From Desulfobacterales bacterium (GTDB lineage Bacteria; Desulfobacterota; DSM-4660; Desulfatiglandales; B25-G16), in contig JABXJY010000019.1 of NCBI GenBank assembly GCA_013375385.1, forward strand, positions 3,759 through 21,224: a stretch of DNA of 17,466 bases, read 5' to 3'. A program made the translations under genes and the position numbers. A model generated the notes under the pieces. It did no database searches and was not told the DNA's origin. It saw nothing but the letters and a program-made list of their open reading frames with translations. Positions 7,142-14,424 of this stretch are shown here, piece after piece (within the stretch, counting starts at the first letter, position 1; every line of letters starts with the position of its first letter).

Positions 7142-7205
7142 AGTTACTCGTCAATTGTTATTCGCTATTTTGGCGAGTAACGCGCAACGAGCAACCAGCA
7201 ACGAG
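7142..7205. repeat. Degenerate short repeats with hairpin between mrpE and mrpB
   Basis: GTTACTCG (7143-7150) pairs exactly with CGAGTAAC (7174-7181) across a 23-base loop. The following AACGAGCAACCAGCAACGAG is largely the reverse complement of the repeat words upstream of mrpE (6319-6340). The array ends three bases before the mrpB ATG (7208), and its last GAG is the only purine-rich stretch positioned near a ribosome site. Confidence 0.6.
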
Positions 7206-7207
7206 AA

Positions 7208-7684
7208 ATGACAAGAGTTACCGATGACATCATTATCAGGGCAGTGGCCAGGATACTTATACCATTTATCCAGCTCTATGCCCTCTATGTGATCATGCAC
7301 GGTCATCACAGCCCGGGAGGAGGCTTCCAAGGGGGAGTTATTATGGGTGCAAGTTTCATCTTATACCTTCTAACGCACGGCCTGGAAGAGGCCAAAACAA
7401 GGATGTCTGAGATAAGGGCAGGAGTATTTAGCTCCTTTGGTCTTTTAGTCTATTCGGGAATTGGATTGCTATGTCTCATCTTGGGGAGCAATTATCTGGA
7501 CTATGGAAAGCTCTCTACAGTCTTAAAGGTAATCCCAGCCCAGGCGCGGTCTCTTGGTATCCTCGGGGTTGAGATTGGTGTTGGAATCGCCGTGATGGCG
7601 GTCATGTTTTCTATCTTTTTTGACATATCAACAGGAGGCATACTTCCAGAGGATGAGGAAGATTTAGGGGCAAGAGATGGATAA
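7208..7684 (+). CDS. mrpB: Mrp-type antiporter subunit B (MnhB domain), 158 aa
   Basis: The MnhB-family signature HGHHSPGGGFQGGV (31-44) is present, followed by hydrophobic segments near 45-56, 73-93 and 117-140. GVEIGVGIAV (120-129) holds the conserved membrane glutamate E122. The first helix is about 10-30. The tail is acidic (PEDEEDLGARDG). It overlaps mrpF by 8 bases (7677-7684), a sign of translational coupling. It is placed directly after mrpE, whereas in classical mrpABCDEFG operons B follows A and in hydrogenase-linked Mbh operons the MnhB subunit comes after the MbhE subunit; the order E-B-F-G is therefore distinct. Role: membrane subunit of the antiporter complex. Confidence 0.93.
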   Translation: MTRVTDDIIIRAVARILIPFIQLYALYVIMHGHHSPGGGFQGGVIMGASFILYLLTHGLEEAKTRMSEIRAGVFSSFGLLVYSGIGLLCLILGSNYLDYGKLSTVLKVIPAQARSLGILGVEIGVGIAVMAVMFSIFFDISTGGILPEDEEDLGARDG

Positions 7685-7943
7685 CTTCTTTTTATTACTC
7701 GGAATGGCTTTGTTTACCCTCGTATTACTGTGCCTTTATCGGGGTGTATTCGGGCCAGGTGTCCTAAACAGGATGGCAGGTATCTGTGCCATTGGTACCA
7801 AGACATTGGTTATTCTTTTACTTATGGGCTTTATCTATAATAGGGTGGAGATGTTTATAGATATCAGTATGGTCTATGCCTTCCTTAATTTTGTTGGTAC
7901 TATCACTGCAGCCAAATACCTGGAGATAAAAGGAGAGGCCTGA
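7677..7943 (+). CDS. mrpF: Mrp-type antiporter subunit F, 88 aa
   Basis: This is a small three-helix membrane protein matching MnhF/MrpF in length and pattern: YRGVFGPGVLNRMAG (21-35), the second helix TKTLVILLLMGFIY, and DISMVYAFLNFVGTITAAKY (62-81). The acidic residue D62 is in the family's membrane position. ATG 7677 lies inside the mrpB coding end (8-base overlap), and its TGA shares a base with the mrpG ATG. Role: integral subunit of the Mrp complex. Nothing is unusual in the sequence. Confidence 0.93.
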   Translation: MDNFFLLLGMALFTLVLLCLYRGVFGPGVLNRMAGICAIGTKTLVILLLMGFIYNRVEMFIDISMVYAFLNFVGTITAAKYLEIKGEA

Positions 7944-8251
7944 TGAGTGTCCAACACATGATTTCCATTCCTTTTATTCTGGGAGGTTTGTTTTTCTTTA
8001 TAGCAGCGACTGTCGGGCTTTTACGCTTTCCTGATTTCTTCTGCCGCCTCCATGCAACCGGTAAAGGGGATACCATGGCAGTCCTCTTATCCCTTGTAGG
8101 CCTCAGTATTTATGAGGGGTTTTCCCTTACCAGTTTGAAGATAATCTTTATTGCAGTATTCATGTTTCTTGCCCAACCTACCTCCACCCATGCCATTTCC
8201 AGAGCTGCGCTCAGGTGCGGTTTGCAACCCTGGACAAGAGAGAAAGGATAG
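7943..8251 (+). CDS. mrpG: Mrp-type antiporter subunit G, 102 aa
   Basis: MnhG/MrpG family: an N-terminal helix (8-27), then VGLLRFPDFFCRLHATGKGDT (24-44), which carries the conserved R-x-P-D-x-x-x-R-x-H-A core, a second helix (45-57), a third (64-78) and QPTSTHAISRAA (78-89). The start ATG overlaps the mrpF stop in TGATG, with AGGAGAG at 7931-7937 as ribosome site. Length is typical. Role: small membrane subunit required for assembly and activity of the antiporter. Confidence 0.93.
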   Translation: MSVQHMISIPFILGGLFFFIAATVGLLRFPDFFCRLHATGKGDTMAVLLSLVGLSIYEGFSLTSLKIIFIAVFMFLAQPTSTHAISRAALRCGLQPWTREKG

Positions 8252-8254
8252 GAA

Positions 8255-8500
8255 ATGATCCTTGGTTTTGACCTTATATTGCTTCTATTTGTGGTCATAT
8301 GCGCTGTAGCAGCCCTTTCTGTAAAGGATCTTTTAAGTGCTGTGATTATACTTGGTGCCTACAGTTTCTTTATGTGCCTTTTGTGGGCAGAGATGGGCGC
8401 AGTTGATGTTGCATTCACTGAGGCATCTGTTAGTGCAGGCATAGGGACAGTATTATTCATTGCTGCAGTGAGTAAAACCCAAAGGGGGAGTAAAGATTGA
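8255..8500 (+). CDS. DUF4040 / MbhD-type subunit (detached part of MrpA C-terminus), 81 aa
   Basis: This is a three-helix membrane protein with the DUF4040 signature AEMGAVDVAFTEASVSAGIG (45-64), the acidic residues of which (E46, D51, E56) line the ion path in Mrp-type complexes. In classical Mrp this segment is fused to the C-terminus of MrpA; here it is a separate gene, as MbhD is in membrane-bound hydrogenases. It starts 3 bases after mrpG. Its end overlaps the next gene by 4 bases (TTGA 8497-8500). Role: membrane subunit of the antiporter. The family call is strong; the exact ion carried cannot be read from the sequence. Confidence 0.88.
   Translation: MILGFDLILLLFVVICAVAALSVKDLLSAVIILGAYSFFMCLLWAEMGAVDVAFTEASVSAGIGTVLFIAAVSKTQRGSKD
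8481..8490 (+). promoter_or_regulatory. Ribosome binding site supporting the TTG start at 8497
   Basis: AAAGGGGGAG lies within the end of the DUF4040 gene, 6 bases before TTG 8497, and no ATG is available near the start of the conserved MbhE-like sequence. The site decides the start of the next gene. Confidence 0.6.
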
Positions 8501-8778
8501 GGATTCTGGCTCTCATTGCTGTAATTATTACTGGGGCAATACTTATCTATGGTACTCAGGATATGCCTGATTGGGCAGATCCGCAATCTCCTGCAAGTAC
8601 CCATGTTTCACCCCGGTATATAGAGAAGACACTTGAAGAGACAGCCACGCCAAATGCGGTTACCTCGGTTCTGGCAGATTACAGGGGTTATGACACCCTT
8701 GGGGAAACTACTGTAATCTTCACTGCTGGGGTTTGTTGTATTCTCATATTGAGAATAAGAAGAAGGCATAGAAAGTGA
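8497..8778 (+). CDS. MbhE-type subunit (detached extreme C-terminus of MrpA), 93 aa
   Basis: The protein has two membrane helices (about 3-19 and 69-88) joined by a loop with PNAVTSVLADYRGYDTLGET (52-71), the hallmark of the last domain of MrpA and of hydrogenase subunit MbhE. It ends in a basic tail (RIRRRHRK). Translation starts at TTG 8497, overlapping the previous stop and supported by the purine-rich site at 8481-8490. One base separates it from mrpC. Together with the DUF4040 gene and the NuoL-type gene at 10696 it reconstitutes a complete MrpA in three pieces. Confidence 0.87.
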   Translation: MRILALIAVIITGAILIYGTQDMPDWADPQSPASTHVSPRYIEKTLEETATPNAVTSVLADYRGYDTLGETTVIFTAGVCCILILRIRRRHRK

Positions 8779-8779
8779 A

Positions 8780-9160
8780 ATGTTCGATTTTATAATTAGC
8801 AAATACAATTACTGGATTTATATTGTCCTGATGATGATAGGTTTTTACGGGATGATTGGCAAAAAAAACCTGATTAAGAAGGTTATCGGGATGAACATAT
8901 TTCAGACGGCGATCATCCTTTTTTTTATCTCTACTGCTGCTAAAAGGGGAGGAACTCTACCTATTATTGAGCATGGCCATGGCCATGAAATGCAAGCTAT
9001 TGAGGCTGCATCTTACGTAAACCCCCTACCCCATGTGCTCATGCTTACGGCTATAGTAGTTATGGTTAGTACCCTGGGAGTAGCGTTGGCGATAGTGATA
9101 GCGATTTACAAAAGGTATAATACCTTAGAGGAAGAAGAGATCTTAAAGCACAAAATATGA
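8780..9160 (+). CDS. mrpC: Mrp-type antiporter subunit C (NuoK-like), 126 aa
   Basis: This NuoK/MnhC-family protein has three helices: about 9-27 (IYIVLMMIGFYGMIG), 35-53 (IGMNIFQTAIILFFIS) and 84-109 (PHVLMLTAIVVMVSTLGVAL). The third contains the conserved LMLTAIVV pattern after NPLPH. The loop between helices 2 and 3 is His-rich (IEHGHGHEM, 63-71), which is unusual but such loops vary widely in this family. The 3' end overlaps mrpD in ATGA (9157-9160). Role: membrane subunit lying between the antiporter-like subunits. Confidence 0.92.
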   Translation: MFDFIISKYNYWIYIVLMMIGFYGMIGKKNLIKKVIGMNIFQTAIILFFISTAAKRGGTLPIIEHGHGHEMQAIEAASYVNPLPHVLMLTAIVVMVSTLGVALAIVIAIYKRYNTLEEEEILKHKI

Positions 9161-10683
9161 GCCTGCAGTCTCCTGCTTTAGCAGTTGTTATCCCCCTGAT
9201 ATGCGCATTTCTTACCCTTCTTTTTGGGTGGTGGAGAAAAGGCCTTTGCTATCCAACCACGCTAGTAGCCCTCTCCCTCTCTACCCTGGCATCTCTTGAT
9301 ACCTTACGTGTGGTTATCACCACTGGCACCATCCGTTACCATCTTGGAAATTGGGATCCACCATGGGGGATTGAGTATGTCGTTGATCACCTCAACGCCT
9401 TTGTTCTGGCAATCATATCATGTATCACCTTTGTTGTGGCGGTCTATTCAAAGAAAAGCGTCGAGCAGGAGCTACCTGATAAGATCATTTTCTTTTATAC
9501 CATCTATCTCTTGCTCGTAACCGGGCTTTTGGGGATTATCGTTACTGGTGACATGTTTAATCTCTATGTATTTTTAGAGATTGCATCCCTTGCTGCCTAT
9601 GCCCTTATTGCCATAGGAGAGAACGGGGCACCTCTTGCAAGTTTTAGATATCTCATCATGGGTACCATAGGTGCATGCTTCTATTTGCTGGGAGTGGGAT
9701 ACCTTTATATAGCTACCGGGTCACTTAATATGGCGGACCTTTCTCAATTATTACCAGGAATCTATCATTCCAAGGTGATAATAGTAGCCTTTATCTTCTT
9801 TCTGGTTGGGATAGGGTTAAAGATGGCCCTTTTCCCCTTACATGCATGGCTTCCAGATGCTTATACATATGCCCCATCCACGGTGAGTGCCCTTATTGCC
9901 CCCACAATGACCAAGGTAGGGGCCTATGTCATGATAAGGATTTTTTTTACCGTGTTTAAGCCCTATTTCTCCGTAGAGTTGATACCAGTGACTACCATAC
10001 TCAGTTGGATAGCCGCTTTTGCTATGATTGCAGGCTCCATATTTGCCATTGCCCAATCCGATCTAAAGAGGATGCTGTCTTACTCTGTTGTAGCCCAAAT
10101 AGGTTATATAGCCTTGGGTATAGGACTGGCTAACAGAGCTGGCCTTACTGGCGCCGTTCTCCATATCCTCAACGAAGTCTTTACCAAAGGGTGTCTGTTC
10201 TCAGTGGCGGGAGCAATAGTGTATAAGATGGGAATAAGGGATATCTATCAATTTAGACACTTATATAGGAAGATGCCCTTTACTATGGGTGCCTTTGTCA
10301 TGGGTGCCTTTTCCATGATAGGGATACCACCTACCTTGGGCTTTTTCAGTAAATTATATTTAATCTTAGGGTCAATTGATGCCAGGCAGTGGGTTTTTGT
10401 AGCAGTCATATTAATAAGCAGCATACTTAATGTTATCTATTTCTTCAAGGTAGTTGAGACTGCATACTTTGAGCCCCGCGACCTGGCAACCAAAAAGGAA
10501 AAGGAGATCTTAAAGGTTTATCCCCATAATGGAGGAGGTCGTGAGGAGATTGCCATGGATGAGGTCCCCTTGAGTATGCTTATCCCCATACTGATTATGG
10601 GTGCAGGGATACTGCTATTGGGTATATTTAGCATAAAAATCATCTCCACTGTAATCCAATTTGCTATCCCAAGTGGTATCTAG
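9157..10683 (+). CDS. mrpD: Mrp-type antiporter subunit D (proton-translocating, NuoM/NuoN fold), 508 aa
   Basis: This is a fourteen-helix antiporter-like subunit. The expected ion-path residues are all present: E141 in TM5 (NLYVFLEIASLAAYAL), K222 in TM7 (GIGLKMALFPLHAWLPDA), K253 in TM8 (APTMTKVGAYVMIR), K344 (EVFTKGCLF) and K399 in TM12 (GFFSKLYLI). The loop after TM12/13 (about 437-470) is highly charged. Translation starts at ATG 9157 within the mrpC stop. Role: one of the ion-translocating channels of the antiporter, using antiport between Na+ (or K+) and H+. The next gene follows after 12 bases with its own strong ribosome site. Confidence 0.93.
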   Translation: MSLQSPALAVVIPLICAFLTLLFGWWRKGLCYPTTLVALSLSTLASLDTLRVVITTGTIRYHLGNWDPPWGIEYVVDHLNAFVLAIISCITFVVAVYSKKSVEQELPDKIIFFYTIYLLLVTGLLGIIVTGDMFNLYVFLEIASLAAYALIAIGENGAPLASFRYLIMGTIGACFYLLGVGYLYIATGSLNMADLSQLLPGIYHSKVIIVAFIFFLVGIGLKMALFPLHAWLPDAYTYAPSTVSALIAPTMTKVGAYVMIRIFFTVFKPYFSVELIPVTTILSWIAAFAMIAGSIFAIAQSDLKRMLSYSVVAQIGYIALGIGLANRAGLTGAVLHILNEVFTKGCLFSVAGAIVYKMGIRDIYQFRHLYRKMPFTMGAFVMGAFSMIGIPPTLGFFSKLYLILGSIDARQWVFVAVILISSILNVIYFFKVVETAYFEPRDLATKKEKEILKVYPHNGGGREEIAMDEVPLSMLIPILIMGAGILLLGIFSIKIISTVIQFAIPSGI

Positions 10684-10687
10684 GAGG
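10682..10687 (+). promoter_or_regulatory. Strong ribosome binding site AGGAGG deciding a TTG start
   Basis: AGGAGG overlaps the mrpD TAG and sits 8 bases before TTG 10696. The encoded protein opens MSILFAWLC, leading straight into the first membrane helix. No ATG occurs nearby in frame. Confidence 0.7.
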
Positions 10688-10695
10688 CGGATCAG

Positions 10696-12807
10696 TTGAG
10701 TATTTTATTTGCCTGGTTATGTATAGCCTTTCCTTTGATCGGTGCGCCTTTATCTCCCGTTCTAGCCAAGATCCATCCTAAGCTCAGAGATTATGGGGAG
10801 GTGTTTCTCTCTTTTCTTTCAGCTGTAGCCAGCGTGATGCTCATACCTTATCTATTTTATCCTTCGAAATTGCCTATGGAGAGCGCCGTCGTATGGCTTA
10901 CTGTCCCCATAGAGTTGAGAGTTGGTGTTTTGATAGATCCCTTGAGCATAGTTATGGCGAACGTGGTTGCAGTTATAAGCTTTATAATAATGGTATATTG
11001 CCTAGGGTATATGAAGGGGGATCCTTCCCTAACCAGGTTTTGGATGTGGATGAACCTCTTCATCGGAAGTATGCTCCTCCTAGTGCTATCCAATAACCTA
11101 CTGTTTCTCTTCATGGGATGGAAGGGTGTGGGTCTGTGCAGCTATGGACTGATAGGCTTTTACTATAAGGACGAGAACAAATACTGGATAGGTGGGCCTC
11201 CCCCTACCAGCTACTGCACGCCTTCCCATGCAGGACTAAAGGCATTGGTTGTAACAGGAGTGGGGGATGTCCTGCTTTTAGGTGGGATCCTAATAATATT
11301 TTTCTATTCCCGAACCTTAAACCTCTTGGAACTTTATGAGACCTCATCGGTGTGGATACCGGAAATGGCCAAGTCCCCAGGGATAATCTTATTGTTGAGT
11401 CTTCTCATTCTTGCGGGCCCTATCGGCAAGTCGGCCCAGTTTCCACTTCATGAATGGCTTCCGGAGGCTATGGCAGGTCCTGGACCGGTTTCAGCCCTGA
11501 TTCACGCAGCGACCATGGTTAAGAGTGGGGTCTATTTGATCGCCAGATTTATTCCAATCTTCTATTACGGCTACTGGGTAGCTGGATGCAGCGAGGCTTC
11601 ATCATTCTTCATTTTAACCGCTTGGATAGGTGCATTTACAGCCTTTTTGGCAGCTACTCAGGGTATGGTGTCTCTGGAGCTGAAAAAGGCCTTAGCATAT
11701 TCTACTGTTAGTCAGATAGGCTATATGATGCTCGCATTAGGAGTAGCTGGGCTAAATTCCTCTATTTTAGTAGAAGGCTTTACATCAGGAATATTTCACC
11801 TGGTAAGTCACGCCCTGTTTAAGGCTTGCCTCTTTCTTTGCGCCGGCTCAGTCATCCACACCGCTCACTCTATCTATTTGCAAGATATGGGTTCCCTCAA
11901 AAGGTACATGCCGTATACCTGGATTTTCATGTTGATTGCAGCCTTGTCTTTGATAGGCGTCCCTCCACTGCCCGGATTTTGGAGTAAAGACGCAGTTCTT
12001 GCTTCAACTCTAGAAGCCCATAATTACCCATTATTTCTGTTTGCCCTGATTACCGTAGTGTTGACTTCATTCTATACCATACGCTTCATAGGAATGGTCT
12101 TTCATGGACGGGAGAGTGAAAATGTGGAGAAGTTAAGGCAAAAAGGTGTACATCTCGGCGAAGGTTACCGTACAATGTGGGTTTCATGCGGTATTTTAGC
12201 TATTATGATTGTTCTAGCTGGCATATTAGGTCCCCGCTTAGGGCATTTCCTGCGGGAGGGATTCCAATACAACCTGGTAGAAAAACTTCATCTGCCAGTT
12301 GAACATGTTAAAGAGAATTCCATGCATGTATCAGTTCCCCTTCTGTCGGTAATCTTTGTGATCATAGGTGCTGTGCCAGCTTATCTGCTTTACATATCCC
12401 ATAGACTCGACCCTAAGGGCATGTTAGAGAAGTATCCAACCCTGAAGGTGTTTCACCAGTTCTTTTGGGATAGGTGGTATATAAATAGCCTTTATTACCG
12501 GTTTTTCGTAGACGGAATCATTAAGCTTTCTGCCTTTGTGGCTAAGTCTATTGAAGATCCGATGGACAGATTCTATCACAAGAAGCTCGTAGACGGAATC
12601 ATTAAGCTTTCTGCCTTTGTGGCTAAGTCTATTGAGAATCCACTGGATAAGGCGTATCACGAGAAACTTCCCTCTTTGATCACCAAAATGGCCTATAACG
12701 GCCTGATGCGCATGCGGACTGAGACTAGAGAATTATTATATAATGTGACATATATCCTCATATTCTTTATATTCTCCCTCTTTATAATGTTATGGGTGAT
12801 AAAATGA
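10696..12807 (+). CDS. NuoL/MrpA N-terminal-type antiporter subunit with altered TM5 residue and duplicated lateral-helix segment, 703 aa
   Basis: This is a NuoL-type antiporter subunit, equivalent to the N-terminal module of MrpA. It has K245 in TM7 (GPIGKSAQFPLHEWLPEAM), H269 and K276 in TM8 (IHAATMVKSGVY, the Mrp-like form), H368/H372/K376 (FHLVSHALFKACL) and K431/D432 in TM12 (GFWSKDAVL). The TM5 motif reads GWKGVGLCSY where the family almost always has GWEGVGLCSY, so the essential glutamate is K143. After TM15 (about 546-569) comes a long segment containing a 27-residue tandem duplication (605-658), then a last helix (about 683-701), as in the lateral helix and anchor of NuoL. The loop at 161-182 (PPPTSYCTPSHAGLK) resembles archaeal-type NuoL homologues. 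The start is TTG 10696, set by AGGAGG. The end overlaps the next gene by 4 bases. Together with the separate DUF4040 and MbhE genes it makes a split MrpA. Confidence 0.93.
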   Translation: MSILFAWLCIAFPLIGAPLSPVLAKIHPKLRDYGEVFLSFLSAVASVMLIPYLFYPSKLPMESAVVWLTVPIELRVGVLIDPLSIVMANVVAVISFIIMVYCLGYMKGDPSLTRFWMWMNLFIGSMLLLVLSNNLLFLFMGWKGVGLCSYGLIGFYYKDENKYWIGGPPPTSYCTPSHAGLKALVVTGVGDVLLLGGILIIFFYSRTLNLLELYETSSVWIPEMAKSPGIILLLSLLILAGPIGKSAQFPLHEWLPEAMAGPGPVSALIHAATMVKSGVYLIARFIPIFYYGYWVAGCSEASSFFILTAWIGAFTAFLAATQGMVSLELKKALAYSTVSQIGYMMLALGVAGLNSSILVEGFTSGIFHLVSHALFKACLFLCAGSVIHTAHSIYLQDMGSLKRYMPYTWIFMLIAALSLIGVPPLPGFWSKDAVLASTLEAHNYPLFLFALITVVLTSFYTIRFIGMVFHGRESENVEKLRQKGVHLGEGYRTMWVSCGILAIMIVLAGILGPRLGHFLREGFQYNLVEKLHLPVEHVKENSMHVSVPLLSVIFVIIGAVPAYLLYISHRLDPKGMLEKYPTLKVFHQFFWDRWYINSLYYRFFVDGIIKLSAFVAKSIEDPMDRFYHKKLVDGIIKLSAFVAKSIENPLDKAYHEKLPSLITKMAYNGLMRMRTETRELLYNVTYILIFFIFSLFIMLWVIK
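12506..12667 (+). repeat. 81-bp in-frame tandem duplication in the NuoL-type gene
   Basis: Two copies, 12506-12586 and 12587-12667. The first 49 bases of each (12506-12554 and 12587-12635) are identical; the remaining 32 have diverged. Each copy encodes 27 residues: VDGIIKLSAFVAKSIE followed by DPMDRFYHKKL in copy one and NPLDKAYHEKL in copy two. The duplication keeps frame. Confidence 0.95.
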
Positions 12808-14312
12808 TACCTTATGTCCTTCTTCAAACAATAGTGGTGCCTGCTATGGCCTCTATATTCATATTCTTAACCAGACATAAACTAGGCAGGAAGGCAGGCT
12901 GGATAGCGAGCATTACCCTCTTATACACTACTGCCCTTTTGGTCATAGCGGGTATCAAGGTTTATCAGGGCGAAATAATTTATGAGGAATATCCATTTGT
13001 GGGGCCGGACATAAAGTTTGATCTTCTTGCCGACGGTTTGAGCCTACCAGTTGCATTGATAATGAATATGCTATGTACTGTCCTTTCCTTTTACTCCATA
13101 CACTATGTAGAACACAGGATAGAAGCAATTTATGCTGAAGTGGATGAAAGGAAATGGCGCAGCACTTACACAAGTTTCTTCTATCTGTTTCTTGGCTTCC
13201 CCATAGGTTTCGCAGGTGTCTCCCTTGTTACGAACCTTATAGCAATGTATTTTTTCCTAGAACTATTACCTATTGTCCTTTATTTCATAATGGCCTATTT
13301 TGGTTATGTTGAGCGCGTTAGAGTTGCCTTCATGTGTCTGTTATGGGCAGCTGCTGGGGCAGTCTTCTTCTTGGCTGGGACCTTATTAACTTACTCTCAG
13401 ATAGGTACCTTTAGGATCTCTGAGTTACATGCCCTTGTAGGAAATCCATGGACTGTTTGGATTATCCTATCTTTCCTTCTCGCCTTATTTCCTAAAATGG
13501 CAATATTTCCTTTTCAGGTTTGGATGCCTTGGGTTCATGCAGAACACCCTACATGCATAGCTGGGTTGCTTGCAGTCTATGCGAACATAGCAGCCTACAT
13601 AATTGTTAGGGTTCTCATCTTACCACTTCGAGATGATTTCAAGGTTTTCTGCATACCTGTCATGATAATGGCCCTAATAACCATGATATATGGTTCCCTT
13701 CTTACCATGGCCCAAGATGACGTGAAGCGATTCGCTGCCTGCTCAACCATAAGCCAGTTAGCATATTCTCTGCTTGGGCTAGCAGCACTCACTACCTATA
13801 GTGTTGAAGGGGGGATGTTTTTCTTCCTGAGTCACATCATGGGCAAGACCCTCCTGTTCTCAACCGCTGGTATATTAGTTTATATAACAGGGGTTAGGGA
13901 TATGAGGCAGATGGGCGGACTTGGATCCAAGATGCCAGTAACAGCTCTGATTTGGATAATGGGCTCCATGATGCTCTCAGGCCTTCCGCCTTTTAGCAGC
14001 TTTCCAGCAGAATGGATCATGTTTACAGGCATCTTCATACGTAGTGTACAGGCACCTCCTATTGCACTGGTAGTTGCAATCCTGGGTGTCTGCGCAATTG
14101 CATTAACGGTCGCTTACACGTTCTGGGGTATGAAGAGGATATTTTTTGGCCCGTTGAAGGCCAATCTATCAAACCATGAAATCAAGGACCCACCACTAAC
14201 CATGAGTGTTCCCCTTCTACTCACAGGGGTTGTATCAATCATTCTGGGTCTGTATCCTAAAGTCATAATGGATCTTTTTCATTTCGTGATAGGGGGGTTG
14301 TTACCCTCTTGA
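12804..14312 (+). CDS. Additional NuoM/MrpD-type antiporter-like subunit, 502 aa
   Basis: This is the third antiporter-like membrane subunit in the cluster, with about fourteen helices. E153 of TM5 (AMYFFLELLPIVLY) and K231 of TM7 (LFPKMAIFPFQVWMPWVHAEHPT) are present, as are H344/K348 (FLSHIMGKTLLF) and E403 in TM12 (FPAEWIMF), the glutamate being the NuoM-type residue. TM8 reads LLAVYANIAAYIIVRV, where NuoM and MrpD normally carry a lysine (LLKxGAYG); here that position is N261. ATG 12804 is preferred to ATG 12792 because it forms the ATGA overlap (12804-12807) also used at 9157, and the protein then opens MIPYVLLQ directly before its first helix. It is the last gene of the cluster. Its role beyond a classical seven-subunit Mrp is unclear; it may be an additional ion-translocating module. 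Confidence 0.9.
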   Translation: MIPYVLLQTIVVPAMASIFIFLTRHKLGRKAGWIASITLLYTTALLVIAGIKVYQGEIIYEEYPFVGPDIKFDLLADGLSLPVALIMNMLCTVLSFYSIHYVEHRIEAIYAEVDERKWRSTYTSFFYLFLGFPIGFAGVSLVTNLIAMYFFLELLPIVLYFIMAYFGYVERVRVAFMCLLWAAAGAVFFLAGTLLTYSQIGTFRISELHALVGNPWTVWIILSFLLALFPKMAIFPFQVWMPWVHAEHPTCIAGLLAVYANIAAYIIVRVLILPLRDDFKVFCIPVMIMALITMIYGSLLTMAQDDVKRFAACSTISQLAYSLLGLAALTTYSVEGGMFFFLSHIMGKTLLFSTAGILVYITGVRDMRQMGGLGSKMPVTALIWIMGSMMLSGLPPFSSFPAEWIMFTGIFIRSVQAPPIALVVAILGVCAIALTVAYTFWGMKRIFFGPLKANLSNHEIKDPPLTMSVPLLLTGVVSIILGLYPKVIMDLFHFVIGGLLPS

Positions 14313-14424
14313 AATTGATAGAATGAAAACGGCTGCAAGCCGCGCTCGTGAATTCCACATTACCCATCTCCTTTCAGATACGGCACTCCAGGTTCAGCAG
14401 TATTCTGGGTAGTCCTGCTGCTAT

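Noticed and set aside
6422..14312. Membrane-bound hydrogenase (Mbh) or complex I operon
   Set aside because: The antiporter part matches Mbh/Mrp, but there is no NiFe large or small subunit, NuoH/MbhM, NuoB/C/D or ferredoxin-like gene within the window.
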